Positions 1-11,900 of a DNA stretch of 64,000 nt are shown here, in pieces (within the stretch, counting starts at the first letter, position 1; each line of letters starts with the position of its first letter). Source of the stretch: Candidula unifasciata (taxonomy: Eukaryota; Mollusca; Gastropoda; Stylommatophora; Geomitridae); the NCBI GenBank assembly GCA_905116865.2, contig CAJHNH020001106.1:5001-69000 (forward strand), written 5' to 3'. Made by a program: the position numbers and the translations under genes. The notes beneath the pieces are model-generated. The model was not told where the DNA came from and searched no databases. It saw only the letters and a program-made list of their open reading frames with translations.

Positions 1-420
1 GGGGGGGGTGGCGGTGGTCTGTGGGGTGGGTTGTGTGCTTTGTTGGTTTTTTTTTTGGGGGGAGTGTATTGGGGTTGTCGACGGCCGCCCCCCGTTTTTT
101 TGTATTGTTCGGGGGTTTTTTTGGTTTTTTTGTATTTGTTGGGGGTTTTTTGGGTTTATGTTTTGTTGTTTTTGGGGGCGGTTTTTTGTGGGTTGGGGGT
201 TGCGGGGGTCGGCCTTTTTTTGCCGTGAGGGGGGGGGGTGTGTTTTGTTTTTTTTTTTTTGTTTTTTTTTGTTTGTTTTTTTGGTTTTTTTTTTGGGTTG
301 GGGGGCTGGGGTTGGTTGGGTTTACCGGACCACTACCCGGGGTTTTAGAGCTTTTTTTTGGGTGTGTTTTTTTTTTTTTTGGGTGTTTTTTTTTGCCAAC
401 CCTTTGCCACCCCCACGTGT
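1..420. repeat. G/T homopolymer-rich low-complexity tract
   Basis: Almost only G and T runs, with very few A or C except a short patch near 320-345. Long open frames here are composition artefacts. It could be a degenerate tract or a low-quality assembly stretch; nothing functional is visible. Confidence 0.7.
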
Positions 421-707
421 TCAAAAGATTTGGCATATAATGCATGTGACTGACAGTCAGTAAATAGACAACGGCATTGATTTGCTTATTACACAAGTTT
501 TAAAAACAAATGTAGCGTATACAGTACATGGTTTTTGTAAAGTCTTACTATACTTTGCATGCTGAACAAATCTGAAAAACCGAAGTACATGACGTCATAA
601 AAATGTGACCCACAGTCAGTGGTGAAGTAATAGGCTAAGGGCTGTAATCTGTTGTAGTAATTCATTGCACTCAAACAGAATGGTGTTGTCGACGGAAGAA
701 AGCATCT

Positions 708-798
708 TGTTTGTGTATGTGTGTATGTGTTTGTGTGTGGTGTGGTGTGGTGTGTATGTGTCTGTGGATTTGTGTGTGTCGAACAAACGGAAGAAAAC

Positions 799-842
<44 letters not shown>

Positions 843-862
843 TGTGTGTGTCTGTGTGAGTT
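708..862. repeat. (GT)n microsatellite
   Basis: Imperfect GT-rich sequence runs into a pure (GT) block at about 800-840 and ends in GTCT variants. The cysteine/valine- and histidine/threonine-rich frames across it are artefacts. Confidence 0.95.
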
Positions 863-1019
863 TGTTTAAGTATCAAACAAGAGTTTCAAAGTGGCAGTCG
901 AGACACACGGATAGTTTTTCCAAGATTCTTAGCAAGATTTCCAGATCAGCAATCTACTCATCGCATTAGGGTTAGAACTTTGTTGAATAAGTTTCTTCAC
1001 AACAAAATGTTTACACAAA

Positions 1020-1965
1020 TAATGTACACACAGTTGAGGACTTGAAAGAAGCAACTATAATTACAAGTCAAGAAAAAACAACAGGCACGTTGCAGACGGT
1101 ATCTGACAATATGAGGAGAGTTACCATCCTGAATCTAAAGTGCCACCTGAACAGTCAGACTTGTGTAGGGTGATAATCACACTGAGATGGAAATGCAGAG
1201 ACTGGCCAGTAGGTGCCACGGAGGTGGAAATTCGGCAATTAATTCAAGGTAATGCTTGCTCAGAGGATTTGATTATTTACACAGACGGTTCAGTGTCAAG
1301 AGGCAATAGGAGTGCTTGGTGTTTCTTAGCAAAAGTTAATGGTCGACGTGACGTTTGGTGCAGGAGAGCCTAGCGTATGATACCACAACATCCAGCTAAA
1401 AATGGAGGTGGAGGCGGTCACTGTAGCTTTCCGCTGGTTAGAGAACACGACATAGGCATACACACATATCGTGATTGTAACTGACTTAAGAATGCATGCT
1501 GAGGAAGGTCAGGACAAGCATGCTTCGTGCAGAGTGGCATGCTTCACTGCGGAGGACACGGGTGAGAAGTGTTATCTGGATTTTTTCACCGGGATACGCC
1601 TGTGTGTTGGGAAATGACCAGGAGACTGGCTGGCTGGCTCTGCTCAACTTTGTGGAATACTGATGCAAGAAAGGCAGACGTGGTTAGTGCCTTGTGGGAA
1701 AGCGTGTACAGTTCGGAGGAGCAGATGGATCACCACAGGCTGGGGAGATTGCTGTAGTGAGGAGTGACGAGAGGTTCTAGCAGATGCTCGAGGCTCAGAG
1801 GAAAGGCAAGACAGAGGTTTAATCAGAATGACACTGGCACCACTGGTATCGAAACTCTTCACTGGCTGCTGAGGATGGGGACGAAGCGCTTATGGGGATG
1901 CCATGAGTGCTGTAATGTCGGCTCTTGAATCAACTCAACTCAACTTAACTCTTTACTTATCTAAA
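1020..1965 (+). mobile_element. LINE RH1 3' fragment (RNase H domain, decayed)
   Basis: Translation shows an RNase H start (IIYTDGSVSRGNRSAW), then in shifted frames VEAVTVAFRWLENT and a [16 protein letters not shown] remnant. It ends in the RH1 tail of repeated TCAAC at about 1925-1950. Several stops and frameshifts make it dead. Related copies recur through the window. Confidence 0.75.
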
Positions 1966-2325
1966 CTATCTCTATTTATTGTCTTTCTGAGCTTAATGCT
2001 GTAAAGCTTCGCAGGCACGGCTAATGCTCGGTTTCCGAGAGAGTGCGCGCTCGTTAACTAGTTGCATTGTTGTATTGTTAAGTTTCAGCCCGTTGTTAAC
2101 TCTCTCTGTATTTCGGCGCCTATCCTATACATCACAATTATAGCATACACATAAAACAAATAGTTGATAAAAAATACTACTACATGATGAGTGCCATACA
2201 AGTATTTTGTGTGACTATACGACTAACGTATTTGTCCTTCTAATGTTTATTTATTTTAGAATGTATGGCACCTTTCCGTCTTTCCAGACGATAGTGTTAT
2301 GTTGCGCTATTAGGAGGCATGCCAC

Positions 2326-3230
2326 TCACAGTCCATGGCGATGACGTGTGTGACTAGCAAGACCCGTACACGTTAAGAAAAGTCTTCCACAATTATAGCA
2401 TGAGATTTCAGAACTATTGTTGTCAACAAGGGTGTTTAGTCTGTTTCTTCTCAAACGCTCAACTCTCATCCTTTCTGCAATTATTTCTTCCTTCCTTCTC
2501 ATTCCCATCCTGATGTGCGCTCTCCACACAATACCGTCTATTGTATCCCCCCCTCCCCCCACGAGTCCACCTCAATACCTGTACCATTCATGTCCAGCTT
2601 GCACACATCTTTATATCGTAGTCGTATCGTGGTCGGCCTTGACATCTTCTGTCTTAAGTTAACTCTAGAGGATGTCCTTAGGGACTCGACCATCCTCCAT
2701 TCTCCAGGTGTGATCCAGCCACCTGAGTCTTCGCAGACTAAGCATTGAGATGACTTTTGTAGTACCTGCTCTTTCCAATACCCGCAGTGTTTGTGATCTT
2801 GTCCTGCCACTTAATGGCAAGGTTTTTTCTTGGGTATTGCATGTGAAAGTTTTTTAGCCGTTTCTCCTTGTGCAAACAAGTTGACCAAGTTTCACTGCCA
2901 TAAAGTAGAATGCTGAGAACACACGCCTGATAGACAAGAGTTTTTGTTTTAATCGCGAGCTTTCTGTCCTCCCAAACTCTTTTTGTTAATCTGCTCATTG
3001 TTGTTTCTGCCTTACCTATCCTGATGTTGATTTCTTGGTCCGGCGATAGTTATTCCCTGTGGACCCCAGATCGGTAAAATGGTCGACTTTCTCCAGCACA
3101 CCATCAGTGTGGACTGCAGGTCTATCATTAACACCTTGTACCATAATCTTTAGAAGTATTAATAACATATTTTGTTTGCTGTTAGAGTTTATCATATAAG
3201 TTTCTGTTTTTTCTTCGTAATTAAACCTTG
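2326..3230 (-). mobile_element. ZF-LINE 3' fragment (C2H2 finger C-terminus)
   Basis: The minus strand encodes LTKRVWEDRKLAIKTKTLVY, a YGSETW thumb motif and, further on, a finger CYNCGRLFLTCTGLASHTRH. This order (RT thumb, connector, C2H2 finger, stop) is typical of the C-terminus of a non-LTR retrotransposon polyprotein. Frames are broken. A related + copy lies at 30060-30955. Confidence 0.75.
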
Positions 3231-3863
3231 AAAATTAAGTAGCTATATATATATAAAAAGAAAAATAAACTTTGGCTTTTTTTCGTGTTTTGTGACCCAT
3301 TTCTGATTTGATCGCTACTGTTGTAAAAATCCAGGCACAAGTCTGCGTAGAAACGAGAAGCGTCAAAATGGCGGACACACAGTAGAGCAGAAGACAAGAT
3401 CGTTTTATCAGACTTTTTGCGTTGGCTGAAATATTTGAATCCCAGTAAAAAATATATATATATATTTATTGATTTCTAAAGGTGATATACGTGAGCTTAA
3501 ATGTTTAAAATTCATATTAATGCTCCTTGTCTGGGATAGACATAGCCGAACTTCGAAATATCAATCCAGAGTCAGTCAGAGGGGATAAGAAGAGGATTAG
3601 ATTGATTTGATTCAAGATCACCTTGAATCCAATGTTCGTAATCATCGCTAGCATCAGACATTTTGGATTTTGATGTTAAGGCTAAATATTGTTTGATCTA
3701 TGTTAGGCTATCAGTTTCATATCGTGGCCTATGGTGCTCATGCTGTAGAATTAATATTTAATTTTGAAGAAAAAAGTTATTTACCATGTCCTCGTACACT
3801 TTTGACCACACTGTAATGTAATATTATTAGATGTCGTCATTGCATATTGATACCTTAGGTATC

Positions 3864-4891
3864 ACTTTCCAACAATGAACCAAAGGATCAGGATGTGGAG
3901 GGCTCGGGCATACCTCAAAATATGTGCTGATAAGAAACACCCACTGCATCAAGCGCTTTTTAGTGAAAAGGGCGACAGACTGAAGAGGGGAAAATCGTGG
4001 CTAGGTCGGGCAGAAGATGTTATTAGGCAAATATGCAGCCTAAAACCGACATCATACCTGGTGCAGAATGGATACCTGTGCCTCAGGCGTTTATTTTGTA
4101 CATTTTCCTGTATTGTCACACTCAACAGGCGATGTAAAGAGAGAATCCTGTTGCTGTTAATGCAGAGGTCAACGCTCTCATCGGTGAAAATTCAGACGAA
4201 GCAGATGCAATAATCTATACAGACGGATCCCGTTTATACGCCAAAGAAGAAGCGCATGGGCATTTACAGCTCGCTCAGCGGGTAAAACAGTCAAAGAAGC
4301 CAACGGCGCCTTCTCCATGACAACCAGCAGCATGACGATGAAGGTGATAAATGGCAGTGACGCAAGCGTTTGCCTGGCTTGAAACACAAAAATACACCCG
4401 CATATGTATACTCAGTGATTCAATGAGTATGATCCGGAGGGTTTCAGGCAGGTTTTCAGTGCGAAGACAATGGCTTGAATCATTAGCAGAAGTCCACTGT
4501 GCGTGGAGTCCACCTTTATTTTTTGTTTCCGGGACAACGCAGGCGTTGATGAAATGAAAGAGCTGACAGGTTGGCTGGATCCGCTATCACTACCGACGGT
4601 CCGGCCTATGGATCATGATGATATTATCAATGCCCTCAGAGAAATGGGAAGGATAGAGGACTTTTGGTGCAGTGAATCCACATCACTCGCCAGAATGGCA
4701 GACTTGGGAATTAAGATCGGCACAGCAAAAAACGAGACGCACACCGGACACGTCAGAAGACTTGTTAATCAACATAGAACTGGTACTATTAGCCATCGGA
4801 CGTTGGGATTCATACTGAGGGGAGGATCTGAGCACCTATGGGCATGTCCGGAGTGCAATGATGATAACCCAACTAACTAACTAACTAACTA
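3864..4891 (+). mobile_element. RNase H LINE insertion, 5'-truncated, AACT tail, 12-bp TSD
   Basis: Coding remnants include RMWRARAYLKICADKKHPLH, IYTDGSRLYAKEE, VTQAFAWLETQKYTRICIL and GTISHRTLGFILRGGSEHL. The 3' end is a (AACT)n tail. The flanks carry a perfect duplication, accttaggtatc, at 3852-3863 and 4892-4903. This subfamily differs in tail and sequence from RH1. Confidence 0.85.
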
Positions 4892-4903
4892 ACCTTAGGT
4901 ATC

Positions 4904-5750
4904 TCTATGCTGATAATATTTCTAGAATGGCTTTTTATATATCTCACAGTCAACAGACTACAGCCCACTACTGTGGAGTATTGGTGGAGGGGGAACTAAC
5001 TTAACACATTTATTTTCATGAAGATTTCCATGCATGATTTCATGTGTATATTTTAACAGGTGGAATATTTTAAAGCAAAATTAATAATTGATTTCTCATT
5101 GATATTAATTTCTAGGTTGTATTGTTGGCCCTTAATTCTGCTTACTGTTCTTTACAACCTCTTTTACCGCTCTGGTGTCGAGACAGATTTAAGGTCCTAC
5201 TTACTCTTCTCTTTTTTCTTCTGCCTTTTCCTCCCAAATGGAGCATACTCACACCAAGCTGTCTTATCCTTTGCTATTTCATGCAGCTGACCTCGTGTCT
5301 TCCTCATCTTTTGTCACTTCACTGTCTAATTCCCTTCTCTGTGTACTTTTGGTCTGCGTCTATTCCGTTGACCCTCTGAGTTCCAGTGCCAGAACGTTTT
5401 AGCTTTATTGTTATCAAGCTTTCTCAGTGTGTGTCCTATCCTGTGCCAGCATCTTTTCCTCACCTCTTTATTTACTCAAATATTTTTAGTTCTCTCACAA
5501 AGCCACAGCTGCACAAGATTGATTCTGGCAACCTTATATCTCTTTCGGTTCTGTTAATACATTTTTTTAATTGATGAGTAAATTTGTTCTCCATGTTTCA
5601 GCTTCATATAACATTACTGATTAATGCTTACTATATCAAGTATATCCATCAGCTTTTATTGTGTCTTTACCATTAGGACAGTATAATCTGCAAATCATAT
5701 GTAATCGTGATGATATAAATAATTATTAATATAAGTTCGTTTTGTTCAGT
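4904..5750. other. Upstream flank of TBC1D32, no promoter recognised
   Basis: AT-rich sequence between the AACT-tailed LINE and exon 1. Apart from the LINE fragment I see no TATA, initiator or CpG-rich stretch that would mark a promoter. A transcription start further upstream, with a non-coding first exon, is possible. Confidence 0.4.
5150..5560 (-). mobile_element. LINE 3' fragment (same family as 41250-42220)
   Basis: A T/C-rich segment that on the minus strand parallels the copy at 41250-41640 (shared phrases such as tatcctttgctatt-catgcagct). It lies directly upstream of exon 1, so it bounds any proximal promoter. Confidence 0.5.
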
Positions 5751-5758
5751 AGAAAAGT

Positions 5759-5910
5759 ATGGCCCTGCGAGGTTTAGAAGGAGCTGAGCTGAAAAAAGGG
5801 TTGCGAGAGTTGATCACAAGCTGGGAGAGCATTGTTCGAGAAGCTGGTTCATTTGAACAAGTTGAAGATACACTTCTCCACTTGGAGGAAAATGATGAAA
5901 ACTTTCACAA
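5759..5910 (+). CDS. TBC1D32: TBC1D32 exon 1 (start codon)
   Basis: The ATG at 5759 has A at -3 and G at +4. The exon encodes residues 1-50 and two bases of residue 51, from [13 protein letters not shown] to [12 protein letters not shown], and ends at donor gtaaag. A plausible acceptor (tttgttcag, ending 5749) lies just upstream, so the transcript may begin in an earlier non-coding exon. The acidic ENDENFHK signature matches the N-terminus of the family. Confidence 0.85.
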
Positions 5911-8900
5911 GTAAAGTTTATTATTTTCTTTAAAGAGTTAATCTCTGTCTATCTCACTCTTGCCATTTTACCATTTTAAAGTGCTCTCTCTTCCCCCTGT
6001 CTCTTTCTCTCTCTCTTTTTCCTTCATGCTAAATCTCCTTCTCAATGTCTTTTCCTCCTTCTCTTGTGTGAATATCCCAAGTGAAGTGATGCCTGTTCTT
6101 GATTGACTGATTGATTCATTTATTCCTTCTATCCCAGCCTCTCAGTTTCCTTGTTTCCTCCTACACCTGCATGCTGACATTAGAATATTTATATTATAAG
6201 CTTACATTACTGCATTTTGTTATACACATAATGTGGCTTAAGTTAGTGCTTTAGAATTTGTTCGCACTGAGCTGTGATTCTTCCAGTGATAAATTAACTT
6301 TTCCTTTGTGTGAATTCTCAGAAGGAGTGATTCACAGTAAGCTAAGATCTGTGGACCACCATTTTCCCCAGATGTCTACCATTGATAATTTATTTTGTAA
6401 ATGATCATTTATGGGAGTCGCCGTGACGTTGGCGACGAGAGGCCCGCTGCGGATTATAGGGTCATGGGTTTGCGTCGTGACAGAGCCAGACTTTTTTTCT
6501 TCTTATAAAATGACCTTGACTTCCAGGTCGACCCAGCCTTGAATGGGTACCAGGTGCAGTCCTGGGAGGTAGAGGTGGATGGCCTGATGCTGACCACATC
6601 ACCCACCAAGTGTCAGTTAGTCTAAAAAATATGTCTAGCCCTATATTCCCAATACGCCTAAAGGCGTGGAAGAAGGACCTTTACTTTTTTTATAAATTTT
6701 TTTAAATCGTGAAAAAGACTGCATTGTAAAGATGAGGTGCATTTTGTTTGTTTGTTTTTGTTTGTTTGTTATTGTTGTTGTAAATCTTCTTCTTGTAAAT
6801 AATCCCTTTAAATCTGTTACATGGACCACCCATTGGAGAAAACTGCTCTGAGGAATGAATTTTACTTCCCAAGTCCAGTGCTGTGACATTAAGATAGTCT
6901 GAACCCCTGATTAGGCTGTCAGTGTTAGACTTGGACATTGACTAAAAAACACATTAGAAAAACTGACTCACTGTGAAAAAAGATGTTTGAGAAAGGCTGT
7001 AAACAAAACTAGAAGAGATTAAGTAAGACACGAAGCAATTAAAGAACTGTTGCAACAACATCTGTAATTAAATTCATTGAAAAACAAAAACCTAATTGGT
7101 TTGGTCATTTCATAAGAATAAATATAATGATGCCAGCAATGAGAGCGTACATCATAAAAGTAGAAACACCAAGGGGTAGGAGATGACCACGAAGAATATG
7201 GATTGAACAAGTCCCAGATAGCTTGAGAGTCTACAACATAATGGGCAACTGAGTATACCCTAGCTGAGATACCAGTCATCTTTTTACCTGCAACATTTAG
7301 TGACACAAAGAAGAATATGGACAAAAGAAAGAAGAACTGAAGCCTTGCGTCTTTTAGTGCGAGGTTGGTGTAGATACCTTTCTACTTACCTGGTACCAAA
7401 ATACTACCTTCACTAGGAATGTTGAAGAGCACTCCTCCCCATTCAGCACTCAGATGAGCGGAAAAAAGAAGAAAGGGGGGGGGAGTGGGTGTTGTGCAAA
7501 ACCACTTATAGAACTTGAAATCTGTAGGGAAGTATTTTAGGAAATAATCATGCTGTGATTTAGAACAGTGCACAAAGTCTGTAATTAGGTTTGTTTGTTT
7601 GTTTTAGTATCCAGAAGCTATGAGTTGTTAACCCTTAGGCTCAGTATTATGGATATCGCAACCTTTCGGCATTGATTCCATTGTAAATACCGTAAACCTG
7701 GGAACAAATGTGACTTTTCTGACTACCCCCGGGAGTGAACCCGGACCACAAGGAGTTCGTCACCCGGTCACCGCGCAATCCGGTTTAGCCAATTACGCTA
7801 GAGAGCCGGGCCTGTAATTAGGTCAGGATTGGCAGTGTGTAGTTTTAACTAAAAGCTTTTTTAATGTCTAAAAAGTACTGTCCAACTGGTAACTGATGAT
7901 CACATTGTGAACAACCTTCTTTCTTACAGCTAATTTTAACAGAGGTATCATTTTCAATAAATCCTCTTCCACATTATGTTACTGTTTCAGCTCTTTATAT
8001 ATAAGGAAATGTTAGAAGTGTTGCGTACATCAAATCCAGAGACAATAATGTTGAAATATAAAAAAATCATGATAAGGCAGACGTGGTTAATGCCTTGTGT
8101 GGAGAGCTTGTAAAGTTCGGAGGAGCGGATGGCCCACCCCAGTCTGGTGAGATTGATGCAGGGGGGGGAGTGATGAGAGGTTCTGACAGATGCTCAGAGG
8201 CTCAGGTTAGACGGATGTTTAATCAGAATGCTACTGGCACCATTAGTATTGGAACTCTTTGCTGGCTGCTGAAGATGGGGACGGAGCACTAATGGGCATG
8301 CCCTGAGTGCTGTGATGTCAGGTCTTGAATCAAGCTTAACTCAACTCAAAGAGCATTGAAAGCAGCAGCTGTCTGTGTTTTCACAGTTGTTAATGTAAGG
8401 TTGATGCAACAGACTCCAGTGCCCTAAAATAGTATTTGATAATAGTATGGAAATAACAGTTGTTTACTAGGTGGGTTTAAACTTTTGGCCACAACTGTAA
8501 TGTAATATTATCATATCATTACTGCGCATTTGACATTATTAGGCATTAGGGTGACGATACATACCATTTTCCCCGAATAGTCCTATGTTTTCTCAGGTGT
8601 GTCCCCGCCATCCTGTCGATACTTCTAAAAATGCCAGTTGTCCCGGTTTTTAAAAATCTAGGAATTAACTCAAGAATAACCCATACACATATTGTTACAC
8701 CTGTAGACCTTACTAGTTAAACCTGTAGACCTTACTAGTTTTTATAGTTTTAGATACTTTTAAAGCCTGAAATACTTTGATTTGAATTTTATTGTAGCAA
8801 GCGCAATTAAAGTGCATATAGCTTCGTTAATTTTTTTATAACAGTGGTTTAGGGTTTTAAAACCATTAATCGATCGGGTCAGTAACTTTTTCACCTCGGT

Positions 8901-11900
8901 AACTTAAGAAAACACTGGTACGGTTTAACTAAATAGCTTGGAATGTCCCATTTTCAGCTCAAAATATTAGTGGGATGTCCTGTTTTCAGCTCAGGGTATT
9001 ATAGTCCACCTTCTAGGCATGCTCAGTCCTCAGATGCAGCCATTCCAGTAACCTCCGGATTGATAATGTTTTCTCAATGTCTTTTCGGTATCTCATAGTC
9101 AACAGTCATCAGCCCAGTACCATGGGGGAAAGGGGCTAACCACGACCGGCTACAGATGACGGGCTGTGTTGTTGGCATCACCGGCTCAGGCTAACAGTGC
9201 GTTAACGCAGCGGTTCTCAAACAAGAAATAAACTATTTTCGACAGTGGCGAGGGAAGACAACTTCAATTCTAACTTTTAAGTATCTACATGTGTTTGTTA
9301 ATAATGTCACAATTTTTAGCTGACTTTTCTTGAGTATTGCTGTGGCACCCCTGGCATACGCTCACAGCACTTTAGGGTGCCTCGGCACCCAGTTTGAGAA
9401 CCGCTACATTAACGCATCTTTAGCCCTACCCGGTGACATCAGCAGCGTGCCCTGTCAGCTGGAGCGGGTCATGGGCTAACACTAACACATTCAATCTCAT
9501 GTTTTCCAGGCATGATTTCATCAAGACATTGAAACATAAACTGGAGGAAACACTTAGTAATTTAATTGATGAAGAGCTGGACAAATACTCAACGTCGGGG
9601 CACATCGACTCAGAGATTCATGAGACTTTAGTCAGCCAGATAATTCACACCATCACACAGTCAAAACAGTAGGTTTTCTCTTATTTTGAAATGATAAATT
9701 TTGTGTGGTTTTTTTTTTTAAATTAGTTATTAAATTTGAAGTCAAGAAGATAGACCTTGTTGTGCTGGGTTTGATCCTATGTGGCTTGGTCTGTATTCAT
9801 AGAAAGGGTAAGTACCTGCCTAGAGAGCTGTGCAATGCATGAACTCTGTAGCTGCAGCGACCTTACCCAGGAATCTCTATAAAAACGGTATTAATTAATT
9901 GAACAACTTCAGATCACCACTTATAACCTGTGGTGTCTGGTTAGCTTTTTCATTCCCGAACAAACCACCATGTGTAGTGTATATTACTTATGTGCAGTAG
10001 TCAACACTATTTTTTTATGTATACGTACATCTAAAGTTTAGTTTGGTGGCAAAGTCAGTCCAGCAACACAAGTCAGCCACACTGTCCTCTGTATTTTGAC
10101 CCTGCGGATGTAGTATACCTATGCTTTGGTGGTCATCATTATTGCTCCAGTCGGGCACCAGCTATGATGTTCTAAGACTGAAAGACTTAATATAAGTGAT
10201 ATTGCGTCAATGAGCACTCCCTCTTCAGATTTGTTTTTTGACAGATTATCTTTGCAGAACTTTGAGCATTCATCTGTAAAGATTTGGATCCTTCCTTCAG
10301 TGTAACCCTCAAGATAAAGCAACTGATGACACCTGTTCTGTGGTCATTCACTATTCTGCTGTGGCCTGCAGCTTTGTCTGGCCTCTTTTATTTAACTTTC
10401 TTATAGTTTGGCAAAGGTTGCAGAGTCACAGCCATTGCTTGATTCGTTTAATCACTCTGGGGGTTTCGTTATATCAGCTCTTCCGTAGCTCATCTGGTTT
10501 TCACTGTAGCCTCTCCAGAAAGATTTGTTCATTACTTTTATGTATGCCTGCCATGGCACAGAAATGAAATTGATTTTTGTTAGCCATTACCTTCGCAGTA
10601 TTAGAAACATTTTACATTGATAGATCTACAAATAATAGAGAATATGTATTGGCAGCGAACGACAGCTATAAGAGTTAACAACTTTTTAGGCACATTTCAG
10701 TGTATAAAGAGCGACGTACGACAAGGATGTGTACTGTCACCTGATTTATTTACATTTTACAGTAAATATGTAATGAGATATTTACTTGAAATGCCCGAAA
10801 TTGTGGTTGGTGGGCATAATATAAACAATTTACTTTATGCTGATGACACAGTCTTGATAGCAACAAGTCAGAAAAAGCTACAGAAAATGATAGAAATTGT
10901 TGTGGTAGAAAGTGGAAGAATGGGCCTTAGTTTGAATAATGGAAAGACAGAAGTAATAGTGGTATCAAATAAAAGAATTATTCCCAAATGTGTAATAAAA
11001 GTCAGTGGTTTTTTTTTTTTTTGGGTGGGGGAGGGGGGGGGGGGGGCAAGTACAGAAATGTAAATATCTAGGCACATGGATAACATCAGATGGAAGATGC
11101 ATCATTGAGATCAGAAACAGAATAGGATAGGCAAACACTGCATTTTATAAAATGAAGAAGATCTAATGCAATATAGTATCTCTGTCATTTATGGTAAAAA
11201 AAAAAAGAATTCTTGCTTGCTAACATACTTCCAGTTTTAACATATGCCTGTAAGTCCTGGAAAATCTGTAAGCAGGCCAAACAATTTATTGAGGCCTCAG
11301 AGATGTGGTTTTACAGAAGAATGCTTAAAATTCATTTGCACAAAGCCAAAGTCCAAACAGATGAACTACCAGGACTTTCCATTAGAGCTTACGGCCGGTG
11401 AACAAAAAAGAAAGAACAAGAAGAGTTCTAAGATATTTTTATGTATAGTCCCTGTGTTGGTTTTGGGGCCCCAGTGGGGATGGGGGAAGGGAAATAGGCT
11501 CACTATCCCTAAGCAAGCATGTCCTAAAAGGTGACTAACTGAGGATTTGCTGAAATTACATGTATTGGGTCAAGAGGTGCAGATTTCATAGCCCGTAAAC
11601 CACAACACAACCATCTGATAACCAAAAGCAGAAAAAGAAGGAGAAAAATAAGATGAGAACGGAAACAAATAAGAATATGATAGTGTAAAACTAGCTAACT
11701 TTGCTGCATTCATTCATTCATTCATTCATTCAGTAGCATGTCCCTCGCGGAACCTCGCTGCCATAACAACCCTCCGGAAAACCTTCCTATCCTGAGCAAG
11801 ATGTCCTGCGTCTGATACACCCATCTGGAGATCATCTGCCACATCCTGCACCCATCTTCTCCTTGGCCTTCCTCTTCCTCTCTTCCCAGGCATATACCCC

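Noticed and set aside
8..463. Open frames of 139-151 residues at the left edge
   Set aside because: They run through G/T homopolymers and encode Phe/Gly/Val/Trp-rich strings with no motif.
4178..4880. Host RNase H-like gene
   Set aside because: It lies inside a LINE insertion defined by a TSD and an AACT tail and contains stops.
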